Origin: 2-01-FULL-40-42 sp964349415
GTDB lineage: Bacteria; Patescibacteriota; Microgenomatia; UBA1406; GWC2-37-13
DNA length: 16,057 nucleotides
Direction of reading: 5' to 3'
Assembly: GCA_964349415.1 (NCBI GenBank)
Contig: CAYGGJ010000015.1
Span: forward strand, 1-16,057
The notes beneath the pieces were generated by a model. It was not told the DNA's origin and did no database searches. It worked only from the letters and a program-made list of their open reading frames with translations. This document shows positions 5,820 through 13,156 of the stretch, in pieces. Position numbers and translations under genes: made by a program. Numbering within the stretch: the stretch's first letter is position 1; every line of letters starts with the position of its first letter.

Positions 5820-7160
5820 ATGACACACAAAAATTTACTCGAGTCTCTTGGTTGGCAGAGAAAAGGCGACCGTAAAAGTCTTGAGGAGGTTCACAAATCA
5901 ATTCCCATCCCTAAAAGCATGTCCTTTTTCAGGAAGATGCTTGCTTTTTCAGGACCTGGATATCTTGTTGCAGTAGGCTATATGGATCCTGGTAACTGGG
6001 CAACAGATCTTGCCGGAGGTTCTAAATTCGGCTACACGCTATTATTTGTGATTCTTCTTTCTAATTTATTTGCCATGTTGCTCCAGCATCTATCTGCAAA
6101 GTTGGGTATTGTTTCCGGACGCGATCTGGCGCAGGCCTGTCGCGATTCTTTTCCAAAATGGGCAAACTACATCCTATGGATTATGGCAGAGGTCATGATT
6201 ACTGCCTGCGATTTGGCTGAGGTCATAGGTTCGGCTATTGCGCTCAACCTTTTATTTCATATTCCTTTGGCGATGGGTGTAATTATCACGGCCGCAGATG
6301 TCTTAATTCTTCTAATGCTTCAGCAAAAAGGATTCCGCTATCTTGAAGCGCTCGTTATCACCTTGGTCTTAACCATAGTAGTATGTTTCGGACTGGAGAT
6401 TGTCTTTGCAAAACCCGAACTCTTCCCGCTTCTTGCTGGTTTTATTCCAGACCCGGAGATAATCACTAATCCCGAGATGCTTTATATTGCAGTAGGAATT
6501 TTAGGAGCCACCGTGATGCCTCATAATCTATATCTTCATTCTGCTGTAGTGCAGACACGCAATTATGAAGAGACGGTAGAGGGGAAGAAAGAAGCAGTAA
6601 AGTTTTCAACGATTGATTCTACATTTGCGCTTTTCATCGCATTTTTTGTAAACGCAGCAATTCTTGTTGTCGCAGCAGCCACTTTTGGCGCCAGGGGTCT
6701 CAAGGAAATTGCAGAAATAGAAGAAGCTTATCAGCTTCTGACCCCACTTCTTGGAGTAGGGGCGGCGAGCACCTTATTTGCTCTAGCTCTTCTTGCATCA
6801 GGTCAGAATTCCACAATTACGGGAACGCTTGCCGGACAGATAATCATGGAAGGGTTTCTGAACTTAAGAATCCGGCCATGGCTGAGAAGAATTATCACCC
6901 GCTTGTTTGCCATAGTACCGGCTATTATTGTAGTAATTCTTTATGGAGGGACCGGCTTGGGAAGACTTCTTATTTTGAGCCAGGTTGTTTTAAGCATGCA
7001 GCTTTCATTTGCGGTTTTTCCTCTGGTTATGTTTACCAGCGATAAAAAGAAGATGGGGCCGTTTGTAAACCCTCCATATATTAAATATTCTGCCTATATC
7101 GTAGCGGTGATCATCGCTCTTCTAAACGGATGGCTTATCGTTAACACATTTTTCACCTAA
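5820..7160 (+). CDS. mntH: Nramp-family divalent metal transporter (MntH-like)
   Basis: The 446-residue membrane protein has the diagnostic Nramp motifs: DPGNWATD (56-63) in the first helix and MPHNLYLHS (233-241) in the sixth; together these hold the metal-binding Asp, Asn and Met. About 11 membrane helices are visible after a 40-residue hydrophilic N-terminus. Homologues import Mn(II) or Fe(II) with protons across the cytoplasmic membrane. It follows the DtxR/MntR-type regulator by 10 bases and is probably cotranscribed and repressed by it when metal is plentiful. There is no Shine-Dalgarno site, so translation may depend on the upstream gene. Length and motifs are normal for the family. 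Confidence 0.93.
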   Translation: MTHKNLLESLGWQRKGDRKSLEEVHKSIPIPKSMSFFRKMLAFSGPGYLVAVGYMDPGNWATDLAGGSKFGYTLLFVILLSNLFAMLLQHLSAKLGIVSGRDLAQACRDSFPKWANYILWIMAEVMITACDLAEVIGSAIALNLLFHIPLAMGVIITAADVLILLMLQQKGFRYLEALVITLVLTIVVCFGLEIVFAKPELFPLLAGFIPDPEIITNPEMLYIAVGILGATVMPHNLYLHSAVVQTRNYEETVEGKKEAVKFSTIDSTFALFIAFFVNAAILVVAAATFGARGLKEIAEIEEAYQLLTPLLGVGAASTLFALALLASGQNSTITGTLAGQIIMEGFLNLRIRPWLRRIITRLFAIVPAIIVVILYGGTGLGRLLILSQVVLSMQLSFAVFPLVMFTSDKKKMGPFVNPPYIKYSAYIVAVIIALLNGWLIVNTFFT

Positions 7161-7164
7161 GGCC

Positions 7165-7173
7165 TGCTACAAT
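7165..7173 (+). promoter_or_regulatory. Extended -10 promoter of dcd
   Basis: TGCTACAAT fits the extended -10 pattern and ends nine bases before the ATG at 7183, with no ribosome binding site between, as expected for a leaderless mRNA. It lies within the 22-base gap after the transporter gene. Confidence 0.6.
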
Positions 7174-7182
7174 AAGATTCTT

Positions 7183-7737
7183 ATGTCAATACAAGCCGAT
7201 TCGTGGATCAAAATGATGGTTAAAAAGCACAAGATGATCGATCCTTTTGAACAAAATTTGGTAAAAGACGGAAAGGTTTCCTATGGTCTTTCTTCATATG
7301 GATATGATCTTCGCGCCACCGATGAATTCAAAATTTTCACCAATGTCCGCTCGGTTATCGTTGACCCAAAGGCATTTGATGAAAAGTCATTTGTCGATCA
7401 TAAGGGCAAGGAGTGTGTGATTCCTCCCAATTCATTTGCACTGACGCGTAGTGTAGAATACTTCAGAATTCCGCGTGATGTCTTTGGTTTATGTATCGGA
7501 AAATCAACTTATGCGCGTTGCGGGATTATCGTTAACGTCACTCCTTTGCAGCCCGAATGGGAAGGACATTTGGTCATTGAGATCTCAAATACCACACCGC
7601 TTCCTGCAAAGGTTTATGCCAATGAAGGGATCGCCGAAATTATATTTTTTAAGGCAGGAGAACATCCTGACAAATCATATAAAGATCTTTCCGGAAGATA
7701 TTCAAAGCAAAAGGGGATAGCGCTTCCTAAGGTATAA
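7183..7737 (+). CDS. dcd: dCTP deaminase
   Basis: The 184-residue protein is a dCTP deaminase of the trimeric dUTPase-like fold, converting dCTP to dUTP and ammonia in the cytoplasm to supply dUMP for thymidylate synthesis. Family signatures are SYGLSSYGYDLR (33-44), GKSTYARCG (106-114) with S108 and R112 in the substrate-binding positions, and the segment QPEWEGHLVIEISN (123-136) with E133 as the catalytic glutamate (Glu138 in E. coli). Length is normal. The bifunctional form, which makes dUMP directly, cannot be excluded by eye. The stop codon overlaps a TATAAT that may start the next transcript. Confidence 0.93.
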   Translation: MSIQADSWIKMMVKKHKMIDPFEQNLVKDGKVSYGLSSYGYDLRATDEFKIFTNVRSVIVDPKAFDEKSFVDHKGKECVIPPNSFALTRSVEYFRIPRDVFGLCIGKSTYARCGIIVNVTPLQPEWEGHLVIEISNTTPLPAKVYANEGIAEIIFFKAGEHPDKSYKDLSGRYSKQKGIALPKV

Positions 7738-7738
7738 T
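7733..7738 (+). promoter_or_regulatory. -10 box overlapping the dcd stop codon
   Basis: TATAAT overlaps the TAA of dcd. It would start a transcript near 7746 and give the next gene an untranslated leader of about 95 bases that contains two hairpins. Confidence 0.45.
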
Positions 7739-7743
7739 AGAAA

Positions 7744-7806
7744 GGCTCGATGCCACATTTCTTAGCTTCAGTGGGAGCCCTCCTCAATCTTTGATTGAGG
7801 AATCCC
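7744..7806 (+). other. Structured leader with two hairpins
   Basis: Hairpin 1 pairs GGCTC (7744-7748) with GAGCC (7775-7779) and CCAC (7753-7756) with GTGG (7771-7774), with GATG bulged out. Hairpin 2 is a perfect 9-bp stem TCCTCAATC (7781-7789) / GATTGAGGA (7793-7801) with loop TTT. In an alternative fold GGGA (7773-7776) pairs with TCCC (7803-7806) and breaks hairpin 1. There is no U tract, so it is not a terminator. It may be a regulatory leader, an mRNA-stabilising element or a repeat-type palindrome. Confidence 0.5.
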
Positions 7807-7842
7807 AAGTCGCCCGAAATGGACATCTTCGCACGAAGCATT

Positions 7843-9528
7843 ATGAAAAAAATCATCATTTTATCCGCGCTGTTTTTACTTTTTACGGTTCCGGTTTCTG
7901 CTTTTGATCCCCGGTCTCCCAATAACAAAGTGGGAATACATCTGGCGGTCCCCAGCGACGAAGATATTCAAAAAGCCGCAGATCTTGCCAATGGAAATGG
8001 CGGAAAGTGGGGCTATATCACCCTGGTTATTCAGGAAAATGACCGTAATAAAGATAAATGGCAACAGGTGTTTAACAGGCTCCGTGAGAAAAGACTGATT
8101 CCTATTATCCGTATTGCAACGGTCCCCGAGGGGCCTATGTGGAGAAAACCCAGCAAGGAAGATGCGAAAGAATGGGCTTCATTTCTTTCATCTCTAAATT
8201 GGGTGACAAAAGACCGGTACATTGTCCTTTTCAATGAACCAAACCACGGACAAGAATGGGGAGGTGCTGTTAATCCCGAAGACTATGCAGAGGTTGCTCA
8301 TTCTTTTGCCAAAGCACTTAAGGAAAAAAGCGGCGACTATTTTGTAATGCTTGCAGGGTTGGATGCGGCTGCTCCTGCACAACCACCGGCTTTTGAGGAT
8401 GCGGCTAATTATCTGAGCCGAATAGTAGCCTCTAGAAAAGACCTGTTTGATTTTGTTGACGGATGGTCGTCTCACAGTTATCCCAACCCGGGATTTGCAG
8501 GAGGGCCGGGAGACCGGGGAAGAAATACCGTAGCCAATTATGAATGGGAGCTATCATATTTAAACTCCTTAGGAATAGAAAAACCACTCCCGGTCTTTAT
8601 CACTGAAACCGGCTGGCCGCACTCAAACTTTACCCCTGAAACAATAGGAGGATTTCTTACTCAAACATATCAACAACTCTGGCTTGCAGATGAAAGGGTG
8701 AGGGCGGTTACACCCTTCGTATTAAATTATCAGGGAGAGCCTTTTCTCCATTTTTCTTGGCAAAAAAAAGAAAGCACAGAGACGTATGCGCATTACGGTA
8801 TCGTACAAGGAATGTCTAAAACCGAAGGATCGCCCGAACAAATAGAGAAAGGGATCGTGAAATTGGAACTTCCCAAGGAGCTTTTTATAGAATCTACATA
8901 CATGCTTTCCATCAAGCTTGAAAATAAAGGACAGGCACTGTGGGACAAGGACGAAGGATACAAGATGTATGTAGAAGAAGGAGAAATTCCCGATTCTTTT
9001 TTCTCCGACGTTGTTAGCATTGCTCCTTTTGAGGAGGATGAGGTGTACCTTTTTATCAAAACCGGAAGTAAGAAGACCAGGAATAAGGTCAAGATCGCGT
9101 TGTATAAAGGCGACAAGAAGATTCTCGACGGAGGGCAATGGGAATATATCACCGGTCCGTTGCCAAAACTCACATTCCGAATTCCCCGATTCCCAAAACT
9201 TAGGAAAGACGACAAAAGAAAATACGAGATTCAAATCTTTGACAGCAAGGAGCATCTGGTGTTTAAGAAGAAGGGCTCGACTACAAAAAATAGTGAGGGC
9301 GTACTTGAGCAGGTGCGTAATGTATATCCTGGCGGTAGGTACAGAATCGTAATTCTTTCCGACTTTTATCTTCCGCGCCAGACCCACATCACTATGAAAA
9401 AAGACGTTAACCACGCTTCTTTCAGACCCATGGTTCCTCTAGATTTTCATAAAGATGGCAAATTTGACCTTGCGGATATGATTTCTCTTATAAGAAACCC
9501 CAAATTTCTTCTCTTATTTATTCCCTGA
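7843..9528 (+). CDS. Exported clan GH-A-like glycoside hydrolase with EF-hand-like tail
   Basis: The 561-residue protein starts with a signal peptide (MKKIIILSALFLLF, cleavage probably after the VSA at residue 20). Residues 25 to about 310 form a TIM-barrel domain like clan GH-A glycosidases: FNEPNH (130-135) gives the usual acid/base Glu (E132) and ITETGW (253-258) the nucleophile (E255), with SHSY (210-213) in between. GH39-, GH5- or GH53-like activity on an extracellular polysaccharide is plausible but unassigned. Residues about 340-440 and 440-530 look like two beta-rich domains. Near the end, DFHKDGKFDLAD (534-545) matches a dockerin or EF-hand calcium loop, present once. The ATG at 7843 is chosen because it opens the signal peptide. 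The stop is 2 bases from the convergent gene. Confidence 0.8.
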   Translation: MKKIIILSALFLLFTVPVSAFDPRSPNNKVGIHLAVPSDEDIQKAADLANGNGGKWGYITLVIQENDRNKDKWQQVFNRLREKRLIPIIRIATVPEGPMWRKPSKEDAKEWASFLSSLNWVTKDRYIVLFNEPNHGQEWGGAVNPEDYAEVAHSFAKALKEKSGDYFVMLAGLDAAAPAQPPAFEDAANYLSRIVASRKDLFDFVDGWSSHSYPNPGFAGGPGDRGRNTVANYEWELSYLNSLGIEKPLPVFITETGWPHSNFTPETIGGFLTQTYQQLWLADERVRAVTPFVLNYQGEPFLHFSWQKKESTETYAHYGIVQGMSKTEGSPEQIEKGIVKLELPKELFIESTYMLSIKLENKGQALWDKDEGYKMYVEEGEIPDSFFSDVVSIAPFEEDEVYLFIKTGSKKTRNKVKIALYKGDKKILDGGQWEYITGPLPKLTFRIPRFPKLRKDDKRKYEIQIFDSKEHLVFKKKGSTTKNSEGVLEQVRNVYPGGRYRIVILSDFYLPRQTHITMKKDVNHASFRPMVPLDFHKDGKFDLADMISLIRNPKFLLLFIP

Positions 9529-9530
9529 GG

Positions 9531-10190
9531 CTATACGGCAAGGGTTTCTTTAAGGTACTTAATGTTCTCCTGAAGATTTTCGGCGTGGGTTAAAAAACTC
9601 CCAACCGCGAGGACATCCGGCGGATAATTTTGAGACAAAATGAAAGGAACCGTCTTATTATTAACTCCTCCATCGATGAAAATTTCTTTCCTATAGTTTA
9701 GCAATCTTAACTGTTCAATTTTCCGCAACGATTCCTTTATAAATTCCTGTCCCTGAGCTCCGGGATGGACAGTCATAACCTGAATTGCCTCCATTTCTTC
9801 GAAGGAATAAAGTGTCGATAGTTGTTTTACTTCTTCTTCGGGATTTATAACAAGGCCGATGACGAATGGTCCGGAACCCGGGGTAAAAAGTGTCTTGGGG
9901 GGTATGGCCTTATGATGTACGAAGATGTGGCCTATTTTAATTTTGGAGGTAAGATTGCGGAGATAGTTTATGATTCTTCCAAAGTCGAAAACCATAAGAT
10001 GAAAGTCAAATGTTATCTGAGGATAGGACATTAGTGTTGCGGTAATGTCCTCTACCGCCAGGGTATTTTGTGAAACAAATGCTTCATCCGAAATATCGAT
10101 CTGAAAGGTTTTGAAGTGCGGGGTTAGTTTCTCAAGCGGGCCTTTCAACTCCTCGATCGTTTTAGGAAGAATTGCGGGTATCACTTTCAT
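9531..10190 (-). CDS. Ribulose-phosphate 3-epimerase-like protein
   Basis: The 219-residue protein has the ribulose-phosphate-binding barrel pattern of Rpe: an N-terminus like MKVIPAIL, FQIDISD, FDFHLMV, MTVHPGAQGQEF and FIDGGVN. Rpe interconverts ribulose-5-phosphate and xylulose-5-phosphate in the cytoplasm. Of the four metal ligands, Asp (QID), His (FHL) and Asp (IDGG) are kept, but the first His is Gln; in numbering from the upstream ATG these are Q33, D35, H67 and D176. Activity may therefore differ, and another sugar-phosphate epimerase is possible. An in-frame ATG at 10199 overlaps the TATAAT box; the ATG at 10190, seven bases after it, is preferred. RpiB of the same pathway is encoded at 13982-14470. 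Confidence 0.8.
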   Translation of the reverse strand: MKVIPAILPKTIEELKGPLEKLTPHFKTFQIDISDEAFVSQNTLAVEDITATLMSYPQITFDFHLMVFDFGRIINYLRNLTSKIKIGHIFVHHKAIPPKTLFTPGSGPFVIGLVINPEEEVKQLSTLYSFEEMEAIQVMTVHPGAQGQEFIKESLRKIEQLRLLNYRKEIFIDGGVNNKTVPFILSQNYPPDVLAVGSFLTHAENLQENIKYLKETLAV

Positions 10191-10197
10191 AAATCCC

Positions 10198-10203
10198 ATT
10201 ATA
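10198..10203 (-). promoter_or_regulatory. -10 box of the Rpe-like gene
   Basis: The minus strand reads TATAAT and overlaps the upstream candidate ATG at 10199. With a 7-base spacer to the ATG at 10190, it argues for that start in a leaderless mRNA. Confidence 0.6.
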
Positions 10204-10212
10204 CGAAAGCTT

Positions 10213-10221
10213 TGCTAGAAT
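10213..10221 (+). promoter_or_regulatory. Extended -10 promoter of the methyltransferase gene
   Basis: TGCTAGAAT fits the extended -10 pattern and ends six bases before the ATG at 10228. The GTG at 10222 touches the box and so is unlikely to be the start. The divergent -10 of the Rpe-like gene lies nine bases away. Confidence 0.6.
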
Positions 10222-10227
10222 GTGAAC

Positions 10228-10833
10228 ATGGATCCTGCTTTGGCAAAGGACATTTTTGACACGCTGTATGGTGATGTGCGAGGATATGAATTATCGTTTT
10301 CCGCACGAAAAAAGATGGATTACTTTGATCGTGGGCTAACATATGGAGAAATAATTCCCAAGGAATTTTCCCGGATGCTGAAAGAGGTAGATCCCCAAAA
10401 AGGAGAGGTGTTTTACGATCTGGGATCGGGTACGGGAAAGGCGGTAATAGCAGCGGCGCTCTTATTTCCATTTTCAAAAGTCGTAGGGATAGAGCTTCTT
10501 GACGATCTATACGATGCATCCATCCGTGTTACTGAGCGTCTAAAAAGAGAGGTTTCCACTCAAGAAATTCCTCTTCCCGAGGTCAAATTCATACAAAGTG
10601 ATTTCCTGAATTCTGACTTTTCCGATGCAGACATTGTATTTGCCCATGCGACCTGTTTTCATGAAGCGCAGTTTAGAGAACTTCTTCCAAAATTCGAAGG
10701 ACTTAAAAAAGGAGCCCGGCTGTTGCTTGTAAGCAAACCTATTGCATTAGAATCATTCGAATACATTCAGAGCTCCGAGCATCCTTTTAGTTGGGGAAGA
10801 GCTACTTTACATTCCTACAAAAAGATTGTATGA
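10228..10833 (+). CDS. Dot1-like SAM-dependent methyltransferase
   Basis: The 201-residue protein is a class I methyltransferase: DLGSGTGK (64-71) is the SAM-binding loop and GIE (87-89) the acidic motif at the end of strand 2. Its pattern follows the Dot1 histone-lysine methyltransferase fold: TYGE (38-41) upstream, FYDLGSG, SDF (124-126), then FAHATCF (138-144) where Dot1 has VNNFAF, and VSKP (168-171) matching Dot1 SSKP. The substrate is unknown; a protein lysine is a guess from the resemblance. It lacks any membrane segment. It is followed after 12 bases by a membrane protein and is probably cotranscribed with it. Calling it simply a class I methyltransferase is safe. Confidence 0.75.
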   Translation: MDPALAKDIFDTLYGDVRGYELSFSARKKMDYFDRGLTYGEIIPKEFSRMLKEVDPQKGEVFYDLGSGTGKAVIAAALLFPFSKVVGIELLDDLYDASIRVTERLKREVSTQEIPLPEVKFIQSDFLNSDFSDADIVFAHATCFHEAQFRELLPKFEGLKKGARLLLVSKPIALESFEYIQSSEHPFSWGRATLHSYKKIV

Positions 10834-10845
10834 TGAACAAAATTC

Positions 10846-11718
10846 ATGGCAGTTGATGTACTCTTCAAAAAGGCACTCGCGCGGGTAAAAGACCGATACT
10901 TAAATTTTCTTATTACGACAGTCTTAGCGTGGGCGATAGGATTGGGTATCGCGCTTTTATTCGGGCTTGGCCTGGGAGCTACGTTTTTGACGTGGATTCT
11001 CGCAAAGAATCCTACTGCAGTTGGAGTGGTTGGAGCGGTTATGAGCCTGCTTTTTCTGGCAGCGCTTGTTTACTTTACATCATGGGCACAGCTTGCCACG
11101 GTAGACAGTCTTATTCAGACTAAAAAACTCTCACCTTTTGAGATATATAAAAAAGTACAGCCCATGGTCAAAGACTATGTTGTTTTTGCCATCTCTCTAT
11201 TACTCTTCTTTTTCGGACTCCTTCCCTTCACATTGCTTTCTGTGTTTATCGTAGGTCTTTTATGGGCCCTTTGGAGCCTCTTTAGTATATTTGTATTCCT
11301 TGAGAAAAGGAAAAAAGGGATGGAGAACCTGTGGATAAGCCGTGAAATGGTAAATCAGAAATTTTGGCCGATCACTGGAATTGTACTGCTGGCAATTCTT
11401 TTATCCGTTATTGTTTCTATGATTTTTATGTCGTCAAAGAATGGTTTTATCGGCCCTCTCGTTTCCCAACTCCTAATAACGCCCTTTGTGATGAGTCTTT
11501 ATTACGAAATGTATAAGACGCTAAAGGTGCCGGCTAGCGGAAAAACTCCAAAGATCTGGATGGGACTTTCCATAGTGGGATTTATTATCATTATTTTGAC
11601 CGCAACTATATTAACGCAGACGCTTATGAAAGCTATTCCGAACCTTCTGCAAGACAAGACTTTTCAAGAAGAATTCTACAAAGAGCTCCAAAAATCTACC
11701 CTCGATGATGCCAGCTAA
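10846..11718 (+). CDS. Polytopic membrane protein of unknown function
   Basis: The 290-residue protein has about six or seven membrane helices (near 20-52, 57-82, 110-128, 130-153, 174-196, 203-222 and 238-260), a cytoplasmic-looking N-terminus (MAVDVLFKKALARVK) and an acidic C-terminal helix. No catalytic motif or transporter signature stands out. The alternating amphipathic and hydrophobic layout resembles generic integral membrane families found beside sugar or lipid genes, but no family can be named. It follows the Dot1-like methyltransferase by 12 bases without a Shine-Dalgarno site, so the two probably share a transcript. Confidence 0.75.
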   Translation: MAVDVLFKKALARVKDRYLNFLITTVLAWAIGLGIALLFGLGLGATFLTWILAKNPTAVGVVGAVMSLLFLAALVYFTSWAQLATVDSLIQTKKLSPFEIYKKVQPMVKDYVVFAISLLLFFFGLLPFTLLSVFIVGLLWALWSLFSIFVFLEKRKKGMENLWISREMVNQKFWPITGIVLLAILLSVIVSMIFMSSKNGFIGPLVSQLLITPFVMSLYYEMYKTLKVPASGKTPKIWMGLSIVGFIIIILTATILTQTLMKAIPNLLQDKTFQEEFYKELQKSTLDDAS

Positions 11719-11765
11719 GCTTCTTTTGTCGTCAATATCCGACTGAAGATCTTTGCAAAACTTCT

Positions 11766-11771
11766 TATAAA
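11766..11771 (+). promoter_or_regulatory. -10 box of dprA
   Basis: TATAAA lies eight bases before the GTG start at 11780, with no ribosome binding site, again the leaderless pattern. Confidence 0.5.
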
Positions 11772-11779
11772 TAAAGTCT

Positions 11780-12856
11780 GTGACAGAATACTACCTCGCC
11801 TTTTCATATGTTTTAGGTATTGGTCCGATGAAATTTAGCGTTCTCGTTAAGGCATTTGGAGGGGTTGAAAAAGCTTATAGCGCAAGCCAAAAAGATTTGG
11901 TTGAAGTATTGGGAATATCTGTTGCAGAAAACTTTATTAGATTCCGCAAGAGTTTTGATCCGGTTGGAGAAATCAAGAGGCTCCGAAGTAAAAACATACA
12001 AATAGTCTCACAAAACTCCGATCAATACCCTGAAAATTTAAGAAATATATCCGATCCGCCAATATGTATTTATACAAAAGGCAACACTGATATATTGACC
12101 CCAAAGAAACTAGGAATTTCGGTAGTGGGGACGCGCAAACCTACGGCGTACGGTGTTCAGGTAACAAGAAAAATAACAAGCGACCTTGCGGAAAAAGGAG
12201 TAAGTGTAATTTCAGGTTTAGCCCTTGGTATTGATGCGGAAGCTCATCGGACGGCATTAGACTTTCAAGCGCCGACCATCGCTGTATTGGGCTGCGGCGT
12301 CGATATTACCTATCCTGCTGCTAATAAGACGCTTTATGACCGGATTCTCAAGGAGAGCGGGGTAATAATCTCTGAATTTCCACCGGAAATGACGGTTCTA
12401 AAAGGGCTTTTTATCTCAAGAAACAGGATAGTTTCCGCACTGTCACATGGAGTACTGATAGTGGAGGGTCAGGAAGATTCCGGAGCCCTTATTACGGCAC
12501 GATACGCCGCAGAACAGGGCAAAGATGTATTTGCGATACCGTCTCCCATAACGTCACAGATGTCGCACGCACCCCACGTTTTGATAAAACAGGGCGCAAA
12601 ACTAACTACGTCGGCCCAAGATATTCTTGAAGAATACGGAATGTCTGCCGGTACTAAAAAGGAAATCGATTTGAGATTATTGAGTAAACCTGAACAGGAA
12701 ATAGTCCAGATTTTATCCGAAAGACCCCTCCCAATCGACGAAATAACAAGAATAATTGAAAGTCCAATCTCCCAAATTCTTTCGGTGCTCTCAGATCTGG
12801 AACTAAAAGGAATAATTGAAAAAAATTCTGAGGGAAGGCATCAACTTGTTGCATAA
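11780..12856 (+). CDS. dprA: DNA-processing protein DprA/Smf
   Basis: The 358-residue protein is DprA, which binds incoming single-stranded DNA in the cytoplasm and loads RecA during natural transformation. An N-terminal helix-hairpin-helix-like region (1-60) precedes the Rossmann-like DprA core, seen in VVGTRKP (115-121), SGLALGIDAEAH (145-156), ISEFPPEM (197-204), FISRNRIVSALS (211-222) and SGALITARYA (234-243). Residues about 300-358 form a C-terminal winged helix like the DML1 domain. Length is normal. Start is GTG at 11780, eight bases after a TATAAA. No other competence gene lies in the window; presence of DprA suggests DNA uptake, common in CPR genomes. Confidence 0.93.
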   Translation: MTEYYLAFSYVLGIGPMKFSVLVKAFGGVEKAYSASQKDLVEVLGISVAENFIRFRKSFDPVGEIKRLRSKNIQIVSQNSDQYPENLRNISDPPICIYTKGNTDILTPKKLGISVVGTRKPTAYGVQVTRKITSDLAEKGVSVISGLALGIDAEAHRTALDFQAPTIAVLGCGVDITYPAANKTLYDRILKESGVIISEFPPEMTVLKGLFISRNRIVSALSHGVLIVEGQEDSGALITARYAAEQGKDVFAIPSPITSQMSHAPHVLIKQGAKLTTSAQDILEEYGMSAGTKKEIDLRLLSKPEQEIVQILSERPLPIDEITRIIESPISQILSVLSDLELKGIIEKNSEGRHQLVA

Positions 12857-12895
12857 AATCTTACCTGAAAATTACACGATTGAGCTACCTCTCTC

Positions 12896-12901
12896 TATAA
12901 A
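12896..12901 (+). promoter_or_regulatory. Possible -10 box of the membrane protein at 12950
   Basis: TATAAA in the 93-base gap after dprA would start a transcript near 12908 and give a leader of about 40 bases that includes the ribosome binding site. No good -35 box is seen. Confidence 0.35.
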
Positions 12902-12933
12902 ATTAGAAACTATTAACAATTGAAATGGTTTTA

Positions 12934-12944
12934 AAAGGAGGTGA
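12934..12944 (+). promoter_or_regulatory. Strong ribosome binding site of the membrane protein at 12950
   Basis: AAAGGAGGTGA lies five bases before the ATG. The GTG within this site (12941) is in frame but is part of the binding site, so it is not the start. Confidence 0.8.
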
Positions 12945-12949
12945 AAAAT

Positions 12950-13156
12950 ATGGCTGAAGTAGTTCATCATGAAACAGGAAGCGGATCCAATCTTGCCGCT
13001 GTAGTGCTTGTTGTCCTTGCTGTAATTGCAATTCTCTACTTTTTCCTACCACAGTTTACCGGAGGTGGAGGAGGTGCTGGAACAGGCGGAGGAGCAGGAG
13101 GAACGGTTCAGTTTAATACAGGCGGAGGAGCAGGAGGCGCCGGAGGAGGCCGCTAG
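12950..13156 (+). CDS. Small single-helix membrane protein with glycine-rich tail
   Basis: The 68-residue protein has a polar start with a His pair (MAEVVHHETGSGS), one hydrophobic helix (about residues 14-36, ending YFFLPQF) and a tail made almost only of Gly, Ala and Thr. The family is not recognised. It is the same length as the protein at 3721 and shares the MAEV start, the HH pair, the position of the helix and the YFxLPxF helix end, so the two are probably paralogues. The Gly-rich tail could be a flexible linker or assembly segment at the cell surface; this is a guess. The stop overlaps the convergent yjbQ gene by 4 bases. Confidence 0.82.
   Translation: MAEVVHHETGSGSNLAAVVLVVLAVIAILYFFLPQFTGGGGGAGTGGGAGGTVQFNTGGGAGGAGGGR

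Noticed and set aside
7744..7842. Relic end of an IS200/IS605 element or TnpB guide RNA
   Set aside because: The hairpin and CTTCAGTGGGAG-like bases recall such ends, but no transposase or TnpB remnant, target site or second end is present.
8722..9414. Minus-strand 230-codon frame (and another at 8793-9215)
   Set aside because: Both are antisense to the exported glycosidase-like gene, whose motifs and signal peptide are clear.
10222..10227. GTG start for the methyltransferase
   Set aside because: It directly adjoins the -10 box, leaving no room for a transcript start; the ATG two codons later fits.
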